In this document: in pieces, positions 6,537 through 14,019 of the stretch
Numbering within the stretch: position 1 is the first letter of the stretch
Layout of the letters: the number at the start of each line of letters is the position of its first letter
Source of the DNA: Candidatus Bipolaricaulota bacterium
GTDB lineage: Bacteria > Bipolaricaulota > Bipolaricaulia > UBA7950 > UBA9294
Reading direction: 5' to 3'
Assembly (NCBI GenBank): GCA_030612485.1
Contig: JAUWNS010000030.1
Span: 1-19,148, forward strand
Length of the DNA stretch: 19,148 nucleotides
Notes under the pieces: generated by a model
Told to the model about the DNA's origin: nothing
The model's database searches: none
Seen by the model: only the letters and a program-made list of their open reading frames with translations
Position numbers and translations under genes: made by a program

Positions 6537-7697
6537 GTGCTTATGACGATTTCAGGAGAGAAACCTTCGTGGGGATCGGAGGGCTCTCAGCTTCCCCAGA
6601 AGAAACGAAGCCATCCGGGGTGGCGCTCCTTTAAGCGGTTTGCCAGGTACACGGTGGTCCGGGTGTTCACGTTGTTTTTCACGATGGCGGTCGGCATTTA
6701 CCTTGCCATTTTGATTGCCAACATGGGTGGCTACGTGGATGTGATCGTCGAAGGGGGCATCAGAGAAGCGGTTGGTATGCAGGCGTCAAACACCCAGGCC
6801 GTCAGGCTGATGTCACGAGAGGATCGCCAGGCGTGGATTAATGACAAGGTTAATGCACAGCTGGTTGCCCGTGGAATGGATCGCCCGTTCTTGATCCGAA
6901 GCTTCGAGCATCTCTACGGCGCAATGACTCTTGACCTGGGTCGAGCGCAGTTCCTCTCGAGCGATTCCGGTTCCAAGAAAGTCAGCAGGATCATCCTCGA
7001 ACGCCTGCCAATCACGATGGTGCTGTTCACAACTGGATCCGTGATTGTCTTCTTCCTAGCGCTTTTCGGAGCGCTCTTTTTGTCTCGTCGGTACGGGAGC
7101 GCGATCGATCGCTTCGTCGTCGCCATGGCACCGACATCGACGGCCCCGGCATGGTTCTACGGGCTCTTCTTGATTCTGATTTTCGCCTCGATTCTGAAGG
7201 TCCTGCCGTTCGGCGGAATGCTCGGCTCGTCGATCCCCGAGACCCCGTTGATGTATGCACTGACAGTGATGAAGCACATGATCCTGCCTCTGACGGCGTG
7301 GGTGATCGCGCGAATCTTCCTCGCCATGTACACGTGGCGAACGTTTTTCTTGATCCATTCGGAGGAAGACTACGTCGAGCTAGCGAAGGCGAAGGGCCTG
7401 CGCAACAGCTCACTCGAGCGCCGCTACATCCTACGGCCGACCCTGCCTGCGGTGATCACGGCGTTCACTTTCATCCTCATCACGTCGTGGCAGGGTGCGA
7501 TCATCACGGAAACGGTCTTCGGCTGGCCCGGGCTGGGCAGCCTTTACTACTCGGCCATCAGAACTTTCGACACACCGGTTATCATCGGGACTGTCGTGGT
7601 CTTCGCCTACCTTTTGGCGTTCACGGTGTTCTTCTTGGACATCGTCTACGCGCTAATCGATCCACGCGTGAAGCTCGGCAAGGAGGGTGCACAATGA
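6537..7697 (+). CDS. Peptide-type ABC transporter permease 1 (DppB/OppB family)
   Basis: An integral membrane subunit of about 386 residues that would form half of the translocation channel. A charged cytoplasmic N-terminus of about 35 residues is followed by the first TM helix, an external loop containing the family's DLGRAQF segment, and the permease core. The coupling-helix (EAA) motif is seen in DYVELAKAKGLRNSSLERRY, and the conserved ITETVFGWPGLGSLYYSAI follows. The start is uncertain: the GTG at 6537 lies 6 nt after AGGGAG and is preferred, an ATG lies at 6543, and an upstream TTG at 6516 has no ribosome binding site. The stop overlaps the next gene's ATG as ATGA, so the two permeases are translationally coupled. 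The neighbouring genes make it the partner of the permuted binding protein. Confidence 0.92.
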   Translation: MLMTISGEKPSWGSEGSQLPQKKRSHPGWRSFKRFARYTVVRVFTLFFTMAVGIYLAILIANMGGYVDVIVEGGIREAVGMQASNTQAVRLMSREDRQAWINDKVNAQLVARGMDRPFLIRSFEHLYGAMTLDLGRAQFLSSDSGSKKVSRIILERLPITMVLFTTGSVIVFFLALFGALFLSRRYGSAIDRFVVAMAPTSTAPAWFYGLFLILIFASILKVLPFGGMLGSSIPETPLMYALTVMKHMILPLTAWVIARIFLAMYTWRTFFLIHSEEDYVELAKAKGLRNSSLERRYILRPTLPAVITAFTFILITSWQGAIITETVFGWPGLGSLYYSAIRTFDTPVIIGTVVVFAYLLAFTVFFLDIVYALIDPRVKLGKEGAQ

Positions 7698-9064
7698 GGA
7701 AGGTCAAGAAGGTCTTCTCGACCCTGCGCAAGTACCCGACGTCGATCGTCGCGCTGGTGATCATCGCTATCCTCGTCGGCACGTCCATCGCAACACTCAT
7801 CGCCATTCCGCTTAGCGAAGCGAAGCGGCTCTGGCAGACATCGTCTCAAGCGTGGGCAGATTCCCCGAAGCGGGCGGCACCCGTCTGGACGAACTGGTTC
7901 CGCGGTCCCGACAGCAAGCTGCCTGTAACCATTATCGTCGATACAGAAGACGCAGAGCCTCTCTCCGTGGAGCCTCTCGGAAGTTCCGGCGTAGCGAAGC
8001 AGACAATCACGGAGCTGACGTTCGAGTTCCCGTACAACGTCCATCCGTCGGAACTCGCGATAGCCTTCGTAGCGAACTACGAGACCGCGACTCCGTTGGT
8101 GAAGATCACGTGGATTACGCCAGACGGGCGCGAGTTCCAGATCTATAACTCAGCTATCTACAAGCTCCGGCACGTGATCTCCACTGACACGAAACTGCAG
8201 CTTGCGCTCGGCACTCCTCCGCTCCTCGGTCTCTTCTCGAATCCCGATGACACGATGAAAGAGCTGAAGTATGAGACGGCGGCAGTTCCGCAACAAGGAA
8301 CTTACACGCTGCGCGTCCTCGCGAAGACGTTCGAGGCCGACAGTACCTTGGACGTGAAGCTCGTTGTTTACGGCAAGGTCGCCGGGATCGCCGGAACCGA
8401 TCACTTGCGGCGTGGCTTAATCATTGGTCTCCTCTGGGGGACGCCGATTGCTCTGATGTTCGGCTTGTTGGCGGCCGTCGGCTCGACGGTGCTGACGTTC
8501 ATCATTGCCGCCTTCGGTGTCTGGTATGGAGGATGGGTCGATGCGGTCATCCAGCGGATCACCGAGGTGAACCTGATGCTTCCCCTCCTGCCGATCCTGG
8601 TCATGTTGGGCATCTTCTATACGCCGAACATCGTCACGATCCTCGGCGTCGTCATCTTGCTCAGCATCTTCAGTATGGCCATCAAGACCTACCGAGCGCT
8701 CTTCCTGCAGGTAAAGAACTCCCCGTACATCGAGGCGGCGCGAGCCTACGGCGCCGGCGGATTCCGGATCATCTTCCGGTACATGATTCCCAAAGTTGCT
8801 CCGATTCTGATTCCGGCATTCGTCACGCTGACGCCCGGCTACGTCTTCCTCGAGGCGGCGCTCGCCTTCCTCGGAGTTGGGGACATCTCACTGCCGACGT
8901 GGGGCAAGATCCTGAACAACGCGAACACGGAAGGCGCGCTCTTCCGTGGAGAGTATTACTGGGTCCTCGAGCCTGCATTCATGCTGCTGGTAACGGGACT
9001 CGCGTTCGCCATGCTCGGCTTCGCGCTTGACCGAATCTTCAACCCGCGATTAAGGGGGATATAA
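7694..9064 (+). CDS. Peptide-type ABC transporter permease 2 (DppC/OppC family) with large external insert
   Basis: The second channel subunit, 456 residues against about 280-310 for ordinary DppC. The TM1 helix (about 18-40) is followed by roughly 190 residues of mostly beta-type, soluble sequence before AGTDHLRRGLIIGLLWG (about 233), which corresponds to the usual LGTD..GRD segment after TM1. The normal core follows, with an EAA-like coupling motif in YIEAARAYGAGGFRIIFRY, then EAALAFLGVGDISLPTWGK and the family C-terminus ALDRIFNPRLRG. The insert lies outside the membrane and could help dock the oversized binding protein. The start ATG at 7694 overlaps the previous stop and has AGGAGGG upstream. 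The reading frame continues far upstream but only antiparallel to permease 1 logic, so that extension is discarded. Confidence 0.92.
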   Translation: MRKVKKVFSTLRKYPTSIVALVIIAILVGTSIATLIAIPLSEAKRLWQTSSQAWADSPKRAAPVWTNWFRGPDSKLPVTIIVDTEDAEPLSVEPLGSSGVAKQTITELTFEFPYNVHPSELAIAFVANYETATPLVKITWITPDGREFQIYNSAIYKLRHVISTDTKLQLALGTPPLLGLFSNPDDTMKELKYETAAVPQQGTYTLRVLAKTFEADSTLDVKLVVYGKVAGIAGTDHLRRGLIIGLLWGTPIALMFGLLAAVGSTVLTFIIAAFGVWYGGWVDAVIQRITEVNLMLPLLPILVMLGIFYTPNIVTILGVVILLSIFSMAIKTYRALFLQVKNSPYIEAARAYGAGGFRIIFRYMIPKVAPILIPAFVTLTPGYVFLEAALAFLGVGDISLPTWGKILNNANTEGALFRGEYYWVLEPAFMLLVTGLAFAMLGFALDRIFNPRLRGI

Positions 9065-9070
9065 ACAAGA

Positions 9071-10027
9071 ATGGCTGAGAAACTGCTCCAAGTGCGCGAT
9101 CTATACCTTTATTTTCGCACGATCAAAGGGACGGTTCAGGCGGTTGACGGCATAGACCTCGACATGATGCACGATGAGGCGCTTGCCGTGATCGGTGAAT
9201 CCGGTTGCGGTAAGACGTCGTTCATCCGCGCGCTTCTGCGACTTCTTCCTCGAAACGTGCACACGTACAAGGGAAGCGTCGTGTTGCTGGGTACGGACAT
9301 CATGGAGCTGTCGGATGAGCGATTCCGTACGCACGTTCGCTGGCAGCAGATGTCGATGGTAGCGCAAGCGGCCATGAACGCTCTCAATCCGGTGTTGAAG
9401 GTTGGGGATCAAGTGAGCGAGCCACTAGTCGTCCACCGAAAAATCCCGAAGAAACAGGCCTTGGCGCAAGCCGCCGAGATGTTCCGCATGGTCGGGGTGC
9501 CGTCGGAGTTCCTGGATCGCTACTCATTTGAGCTTTCCGGCGGTATGCGGCAACGCGCGATCCTCGCCATGGCGCTGATCACGCAGCCCGACCTCGTCAT
9601 TCTCGATGAGCCAACCTCGGCACTCGACATGCTCACACAGGCGAATATCATGAACGTCCTTAAGAGCATCAAGCGAGATCTCCAACAGAGCTTCATCTTC
9701 ATCACGCACGATGTGGCGACCACGAGTGAGTTGGTCAATCGCGGTGTCGTGATGTACGCTGGCCAGATCGTGGAGGTCTCGACTGCGGAGCAGTTCTTCC
9801 TCAACCCCTTCCATCCGTACTCGCAGAAGCTGATGGCGAGTGTGCCGACGCTGAAGGAGAAGAAGGATCTCGAGTTCATTCCTGGTCAGCCGCCCTCTCT
9901 GATCAACCCGTCGGAGGGTTGCCGCTTCGCGGTCCGCTGCGATCGGCGGTTCGACATGTGCGATCAGGAGCCCCCGCTCTTCGCTCTGGAGGACGGACGG
10001 CAGGTCAAGTGCTGGCTGTACAAGTAA
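9071..10027 (+). CDS. Peptide-type ABC transporter ATPase 1 (DppD/OppD family)
   Basis: A 318-residue cytoplasmic ATPase subunit. Walker A GESGCGKTS (42-50), Q-loop near VAQAAMNALNP, signature LSGGMRQR (155-162), Walker B with DEPTSALD (179-186) and switch histidine in ITHDVAT are all intact, so it should be active. The C-terminal oligopeptide-transporter extension has EGCRFAVRC, a third Cys in FDMC and a fourth in KCWLYK. Such cysteines bind an iron-sulfur cluster in some Opp ATPases. GGGGGA precedes the start; the gap to permease 2 is 6 nt. Together with the next gene it would power the first transporter and possibly the ATPase-less second one. Confidence 0.95.
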   Translation: MAEKLLQVRDLYLYFRTIKGTVQAVDGIDLDMMHDEALAVIGESGCGKTSFIRALLRLLPRNVHTYKGSVVLLGTDIMELSDERFRTHVRWQQMSMVAQAAMNALNPVLKVGDQVSEPLVVHRKIPKKQALAQAAEMFRMVGVPSEFLDRYSFELSGGMRQRAILAMALITQPDLVILDEPTSALDMLTQANIMNVLKSIKRDLQQSFIFITHDVATTSELVNRGVVMYAGQIVEVSTAEQFFLNPFHPYSQKLMASVPTLKEKKDLEFIPGQPPSLINPSEGCRFAVRCDRRFDMCDQEPPLFALEDGRQVKCWLYK

Positions 10028-10030
10028 AGG

Positions 10031-11044
10031 ATGGATATGCAGACACAACCGCTGGAAATGCAGAATGGCGTGCTGCTGGAAGTCAAAGATCTCCGGCAGT
10101 GGTTCGAGTTGCGCAAGTTCGTGTTCGCCCGCGTCGGCTATGTCAAGGCTGTGGATGGCGTGAGCTTCTCGCTTCCTAGGGGCGAGTCTCTCGCACTCGT
10201 CGGGGAGTCCGGCTCCGGGAAGACGACGCTGATTCGCACCGTGCTCGGCTTGTACAAACCGTCGGCTGGCGATGTGATCTTCGAGGGCCAGCATCTCAAG
10301 AGCCTCAATCGTCGCCAGATGATCAAGTATCGCTCTGACATCGGGTACATTCAGCAGGATCCCTATGGTGCCCTCCCTCCCTTCATGTCCGTTCGCAACC
10401 TTCTTGCGGAGCCAATGCGGATCCACGGGATTCGCAGCAAAGAGGAGCGCAAGAAGCGCATCTACGAGGTGCTGGAGGAGGTGCGACTGACGCCGATCGA
10501 TGACTTCATCGACAAGTTTCCTCATATGCTTAGCGGCGGGCAACAGCAGCGCGTTGTGATCGCGCGCGGGATGATCCTCCGCCCGAAGCTGATCGCTGCG
10601 GACGAACCGGTCTCCATGCTCGACGCGTCCGTGCGTGTGGAAATCCTCAAGCTTCTCCGAAGGATTCAGGAGATGCACGACCTGGCTGTGATCTACATCA
10701 CACACGACTTGTCGACCGTGCGGTACTTTGCGGAGCGTATCTTCATCATGTACGCCGCCAAGACGATCGAGAAGGCCCCGATGGAGTCTCTGCTGGAGCA
10801 TCATTTCCACCCTTACACGGTGGCGTTGCTCGCGGCGATTCCGGATCCGGATCCGGAGAACGCGAAGAGGTTCCGAAAAATTCCGCCAGGAGAACCCCCG
10901 AACCTCGTGCATCCCCCTTCCGGGTGCCGATTCCATCCACGGTGTGCGCAGGCGATTAAAGGCCTGTGCGATGTGGAGGAGCCGCCGGAGTTCTACCCGA
11001 TCGAAGGCGTTGAACACTCGGTCGAGTGCTGGCTGTACAAATGA
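10031..11044 (+). CDS. Peptide-type ABC transporter ATPase 2 (DppF/OppF family)
   Basis: A 337-residue ATPase forming a heterodimer with its neighbour. Motifs are Walker A GESGSGKTT (58-66), Q-loop QQD (108-110), signature LSGGQQQR (167-174), Walker B with DEPVSMLD (191-198) and switch histidine in ITHDLST. The C-terminal extension has GCRFHPRC, a third Cys in GLC and a fourth in ECWLYK, matching the cysteine pattern of ATPase 1. Two start codons are possible, ATG 10031 and ATG 10037. AAAGG at 10026-10030 is better spaced for 10037, so the protein may be two residues shorter. It begins 3 nt after the previous stop, and its own stop overlaps the next start. Confidence 0.95.
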   Translation: MDMQTQPLEMQNGVLLEVKDLRQWFELRKFVFARVGYVKAVDGVSFSLPRGESLALVGESGSGKTTLIRTVLGLYKPSAGDVIFEGQHLKSLNRRQMIKYRSDIGYIQQDPYGALPPFMSVRNLLAEPMRIHGIRSKEERKKRIYEVLEEVRLTPIDDFIDKFPHMLSGGQQQRVVIARGMILRPKLIAADEPVSMLDASVRVEILKLLRRIQEMHDLAVIYITHDLSTVRYFAERIFIMYAAKTIEKAPMESLLEHHFHPYTVALLAAIPDPDPENAKRFRKIPPGEPPNLVHPPSGCRFHPRCAQAIKGLCDVEEPPEFYPIEGVEHSVECWLYK

Positions 11045-11244
11045 GAATCAGTCTCACTCCCTTTCGCCTGATGGTTCTTGGCGTCGGAATGATGGTCTTC
11101 TCTGCTGTGTCGACGTTTCTGATGGCACTGCGGTGGATTCCATCGACATACTGGCTGAACTTCCTCTCTTCGATGGCTTCCGTCGCCGGGCTGACGCTGG
11201 GTCTCTACGGCCTGTTCCAGAAGACTCATCCGCGAGAGAGGTGA
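11041..11244 (+). CDS. Small two-TM membrane protein coupled to the transporter ATPases
   Basis: A 67-residue hydrophobic protein with two predicted membrane helices, about 10-31 (FRLMVLGVGMMVFSAVSTFL) and about 40-60, and a basic C-terminus KTHPRER. Its ATG overlaps the stop of the ATPase 2 gene as ATGA, so translation is probably coupled and the protein is made with the transporter. I do not recognise a family. It could be a small accessory subunit or simply a passenger. The coding case rests on the overlap, the clean TM pattern and the absence of a better reading of these bases. Confidence 0.6.
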   Translation: MRISLTPFRLMVLGVGMMVFSAVSTFLMALRWIPSTYWLNFLSSMASVAGLTLGLYGLFQKTHPRER

Positions 11245-11616
11245 TCGGGCGAGAAACATCTCCCTCCTCCTCGGATCGATCCTTGCCCTAATAGAGGTTC
11301 TGTATGGAGGGAAGACTCTCCTTCTAGGGGGGGACTGATCCTGATCCTGTTCGGCTGGGAGTTCTCCTACGCCGCCCGAATGATCGCCCCCTTCTCCGAG
11401 GAGGCGAGGAGCCGCTTCGCGAGGAAACACCTGTGGCAGATACTTCTCCTCGGTACGATCGGGGTCTTGCTGGCCGCGCTTGCGCTTCAGGTTCACACGC
11501 GCTTAAACTTCCGCCTCGCCCTCTCCCTTGAACTGGGCATCCTCCTCCTCGTACTTCTGTTGCGGAGCATCGCTCAACCCAAGACGAAAGGCCCGGCCAG
11601 CCACCCTAGGAACTAG
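11241..11616 (+). pseudogene. Frameshifted four-TM membrane protein gene
   Basis: Protein-like sequence is split over reading frames. A GTG at 11241, overlapping the previous stop as GTGA, begins VIGR. The frame from about 11252 then reads RNISLLLGSILALIEVLYGG and continues through KTLLLGG to a stop at 11336. From 11332 another frame continues LILILFGWEFSYAARMIAPF and runs on to the stop at 11614. Joined, they give a sensible protein of about 125 residues with four hydrophobic helices. The second break falls in a run of seven G (11327-11333), where one extra G would restore the frame; the first break also needs a 1-nt insertion. Possible causes are real decay, assembly error or a phase-variable G tract. 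A shorter intact product could start at the ATG at 11380 (78 residues, two helices). Family unknown. Confidence 0.6.
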
Positions 11617-11716
11617 GAGGAGAGACAAGATCGGAGAATTAGGAAGTTAAAATATTCGATTCTCCCGATTCCTCACGGCGCTCGGATCAGTCTGTTCCAG
11701 GCGAGCGATATTGTTC

Positions 11717-11746
11717 TTGACATTCCTTACCCCAAAAGACTATACT
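11717..11746 (+). promoter_or_regulatory. Sigma-70 promoter of transporter operon 2 (duplicate of the first)
   Basis: TTGACA (11717-11722), an 18-nt spacer and TATACT (11741-11746) are base-for-base the same as the promoter at 3660-3689, including the spacer. Similarity between the cassettes begins upstream, at about 3607 and 11661. Transcription should begin near 11753. Confidence 0.85.
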
Positions 11747-11752
11747 TGCGTC

Positions 11753-11903
11753 TTGCCTATCCACTAGGTCGGAGAAAAGAGGTGACACCCTCCGCAAGGG
11801 AGGGTGTCGCGGAGCAAAAGGTTACCGAGTGCGCGTGACCAGAAGCTTAAGACGCTTGAGTCCCTTCTTCAATGGTCCCGCCATCGGTCAAGGAGGTGCT
11901 GTA
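11753..11903 (+). promoter_or_regulatory. Structured 5' leader RNA, copy 2
   Basis: This is the homologue of the leader at 3696-3844. H1 is perfect here: GACACCCTCC (11784-11793) pairs with GGAGGGTGTC (11799-11808) around GCAAG. In copy 1 some pairs differ but most of the stem is kept. H2 GGTTAC/GTGACC spans 11820-11840. A further hairpin CTTAAG-ACG-CTTGAG and the ATGG/CCAT hairpin (11872-11884) precede AGGAGG (11891-11896). The competing pairing CTCCGC/GCGGAG (11790-11795 with 11809-11814) is also kept. No T-run terminator is visible, so any control more likely acts on translation or RNA stability than on termination. Confidence 0.65.
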
Positions 11904-12239
11904 GTGAGAAGGAAACTCGGTTTTGTTCTATTGGTAGTATTGGTACTGGGAATGGTGGGGCTTGCACAGACTGCTGTTACACCACGTTCGGTGGGGATAT
12001 TGCTGTTTTACAATGAGACGGGCGCTACGATCACCAAGCTCGCGATTATCTTCGACAAGCCAGTTACCATTGCACTATCCGACATCATTGCGTTCGGTGG
12101 TGAAGCAGCCACTCTCGCAGCGATCTCCAACAACTACGCCTTTATTGACGTAGTGGTCGTTCCCGGCGGGACGGTGCAGATCACGCTGAGAGGGGATAGC
12201 GCGGACGCTGTAGTGACAAACGCCTTCTGGTTCGAGTAA
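11904..12239 (+). CDS. Small secreted beta-rich protein at the head of operon 2
   Basis: A 111-residue protein starting with GTG, 7 nt after AGGAGG. A clear signal peptide (about 1-21, RRKLGFVLLVVLVLGMVGLA) precedes about 90 residues of alternating hydrophobic and polar sequence with many V, I, T and G. Examples are GATITKLAIIFDKPVTIALS and FIDVVVVPGGTVQITLRGDS. This suggests a small extracellular beta-sandwich. Family not recognised. It lies directly behind the duplicated leader and 86 bp before the second binding-protein gene, with no terminator seen between, so it is probably co-transcribed with that transporter. It could be an accessory surface protein. The longer frame starting at 11829 is rejected, because it lies in the leader. 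Confidence 0.75.
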   Translation: MRRKLGFVLLVVLVLGMVGLAQTAVTPRSVGILLFYNETGATITKLAIIFDKPVTIALSDIIAFGGEAATLAAISNNYAFIDVVVVPGGTVQITLRGDSADAVVTNAFWFE

Positions 12240-12325
12240 CGGTGAGACAATCGTAGCCTCGGTGAGTAGCAAAGAGGGTACAGAAGAAGGAGATTGATAG
12301 TCCTTCAATAAGGAGGGAAAAGAGA

Positions 12326-13936
12326 ATGAGAAGAGTAATTGTATTAGCGAGTGTTGCTTTATTGATGTTTGGACTGTCGGCGGTCGCAGAGACAGCCATC
12401 CCGGAGACGCCGGGAGCGCAGGTCGGCGGCACGTTGGTGATCGCGTCCAGCCAAACCTTCAAGGACCTGGACCCGCGGATCATGAACGACGTCTATTCCG
12501 GATACGTCACGGGCGAGATCTACGACGACCTGATCGCGCTTGATCCCTTTACCTTGGAGCCGTGTCCCCATGTTGCAAAGTCGTGGGAGGTCATCAGCGA
12601 TGAACAGATTCGGTTCTACCTGAACGAGGGGATCAAGTTCCATAACGGTGAGGATCTAACCGCGGAGGACGTGGCGTTCACCTTCAACTGGGTCGCTGAT
12701 CCGGCGAACGCCTCTCCGAACGCGACGGAACTAATCTGGATGAAGGAAGCGGTCGTGGTCGACGACTACACCGTGGACATCTTCACCAAGCCAGAGTACG
12801 CCCCGTACGCACCGGGGTTCGCCACGGAGAGTCGCTCGATCGTCCCGAAGGACACCGTCCTTGCGATGGGTGATGCGGCGTTCAACCTCAATCCTGTCGG
12901 TAGTGGTCCGTACAAGTTCGTCGAATGGAAAGCGGGTGAGCACATCATCCTGGAACGTAACGAGGACTACTGGCTCGTCTACCCGAACCTGGACAAGGTT
13001 ATCTACCGTCCCATCCCGGCGCTCGCCACGATGATGCTCGAACTGGAAGCGGGCGGGGTTGACATCGTCGACAACATGCCGGCCCAGGATGTGCCTCGCT
13101 TCCAGGCAAATCCGGACGTGGAGGTGCCGCAGTGCGCCGGCCTCTCCTACTTCTACTTCTACTTCAACATGTCGAGTCCGCCGTCAAACGATATCCGCTA
13201 CCGTAAGGCGGTCTATCTGTCGGTCAACATGGACGCCGCCATCTTCTCCATCTTTCAGGGGCTGACCGGCGTGAGGGCGTATGGATGCATCCCACCGAAG
13301 CTGTGGGCGGCAGATGTTGATTACCTGCGTGACACCGTCGCGCTCGAGGAGGACGATGCCGAAGCCCAGCGGCTCTTCGCCGAGCTGAAGGCTGAGGGCG
13401 TCATCCCCGCGGGCTACACGACGACGATCTACTGCCCGCTCGATCCGCGCCGCACGCAATTTGCGACGATCATCGCCACCAACATCGCGGAGAACGGGCT
13501 TGACGCTGAGGTACAGCCGCTCGATTGGGGCCCATACCTCGATATGGTCTACCGCTCTGAGGCGGATCCGCTCGGGGAGGACTTCGACCAGGGGATCCTG
13601 GGATGGAGCGGCGGCCCTGACCCGCACGACTTCATCTACTACATGTTCCACTCGGAGAACGCCACCGTCGGATCGGCCGACAACCTGTCGTTCTACATGA
13701 ACCCGGTCGTGGACAACCTGATCTTCACCGCGGATACGACGCTCGATCAAGCGGAGCGCGAGCGCCTCTACGTCGAAGCACAGCGGATCTGCTATGAAGA
13801 GTACGTTCATATCCCGGGGTACCACTACATCGACACGCGCGGAGTGCGCACACGGGTGCACGGCTACATCATCGACCCGCTCGGGGCGCACCACCTGTGC
13901 GACCCGTACCACAACGTGTGGGTAGAAGAGGGATAG
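12326..13936 (+). CDS. Peptide-type ABC transporter binding protein, canonical family-5 order
   Basis: A 536-residue secreted substrate-binding protein. The signal peptide occupies about 1-22. The mature N-terminus GGTLVIASSQTFKDLDPRIM is followed by the family signature GIKFHNGEDLTAEDVAFTFN (102-121), then NPVGSGPYKFVEWKAGEHII, the ELEAGGVDIVDNMPAQDVPR segment, the RKAVYLSVNMD segment that corresponds to the family's AIDR motif, and the C-terminal WSGGPDPHDF region. Length and order are normal, in contrast to the permuted protein of operon 1. AAGGAGG lies upstream of the ATG. Two permeases follow but no ATPase. The substrate is probably a peptide but could be another small molecule. Confidence 0.93.
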   Translation: MRRVIVLASVALLMFGLSAVAETAIPETPGAQVGGTLVIASSQTFKDLDPRIMNDVYSGYVTGEIYDDLIALDPFTLEPCPHVAKSWEVISDEQIRFYLNEGIKFHNGEDLTAEDVAFTFNWVADPANASPNATELIWMKEAVVVDDYTVDIFTKPEYAPYAPGFATESRSIVPKDTVLAMGDAAFNLNPVGSGPYKFVEWKAGEHIILERNEDYWLVYPNLDKVIYRPIPALATMMLELEAGGVDIVDNMPAQDVPRFQANPDVEVPQCAGLSYFYFYFNMSSPPSNDIRYRKAVYLSVNMDAAIFSIFQGLTGVRAYGCIPPKLWAADVDYLRDTVALEEDDAEAQRLFAELKAEGVIPAGYTTTIYCPLDPRRTQFATIIATNIAENGLDAEVQPLDWGPYLDMVYRSEADPLGEDFDQGILGWSGGPDPHDFIYYMFHSENATVGSADNLSFYMNPVVDNLIFTADTTLDQAERERLYVEAQRICYEEYVHIPGYHYIDTRGVRTRVHGYIIDPLGAHHLCDPYHNVWVEEG

Positions 13937-13961
13937 GGCTCATTTGAGCTAACATAAAAAG

Positions 13962-13996
13962 AGACACCTGGGTCGCTTAACGCGGCCCAGGTGTCT
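13962..13996 (-). terminator. Strong hairpin between binding protein and permease, with its U-tract on the minus strand
   Basis: AGACACCTGGG and CCCAGGTGTCT are perfect complements. The stem extends inward by four more pairs, including one G-T, around a 5-nt loop. On the plus strand the hairpin is followed by ATCGTTAAGG, which is not T-rich. On the minus strand it is followed by CTTTTTATG, the form of an intrinsic terminator. It may therefore stop antisense transcription, while on the plus strand it acts as a 3'-stabilising hairpin that favours binding-protein mRNA over permease mRNA. Confidence 0.6.
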
Positions 13997-14019
13997 ATCG
14001 TTAAGGGGTTAGTCAGCTC

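Noticed and set aside
7151..7693. N-terminal extension of permease 2 by 181 residues
   Set aside because: It overlaps the permease 1 gene out of frame, and the residues look like a shadow translation. The ATGA overlap with AGGAGGG marks the real start at 7694.
9524..11017. Long minus-strand open frame of 497 codons across the two ATPase genes
   Set aside because: It is antiparallel to two ATPase genes with every motif intact, and its product is rich in His, Arg and Glu with no recognisable domain. It is a shadow of high-GC codon usage.
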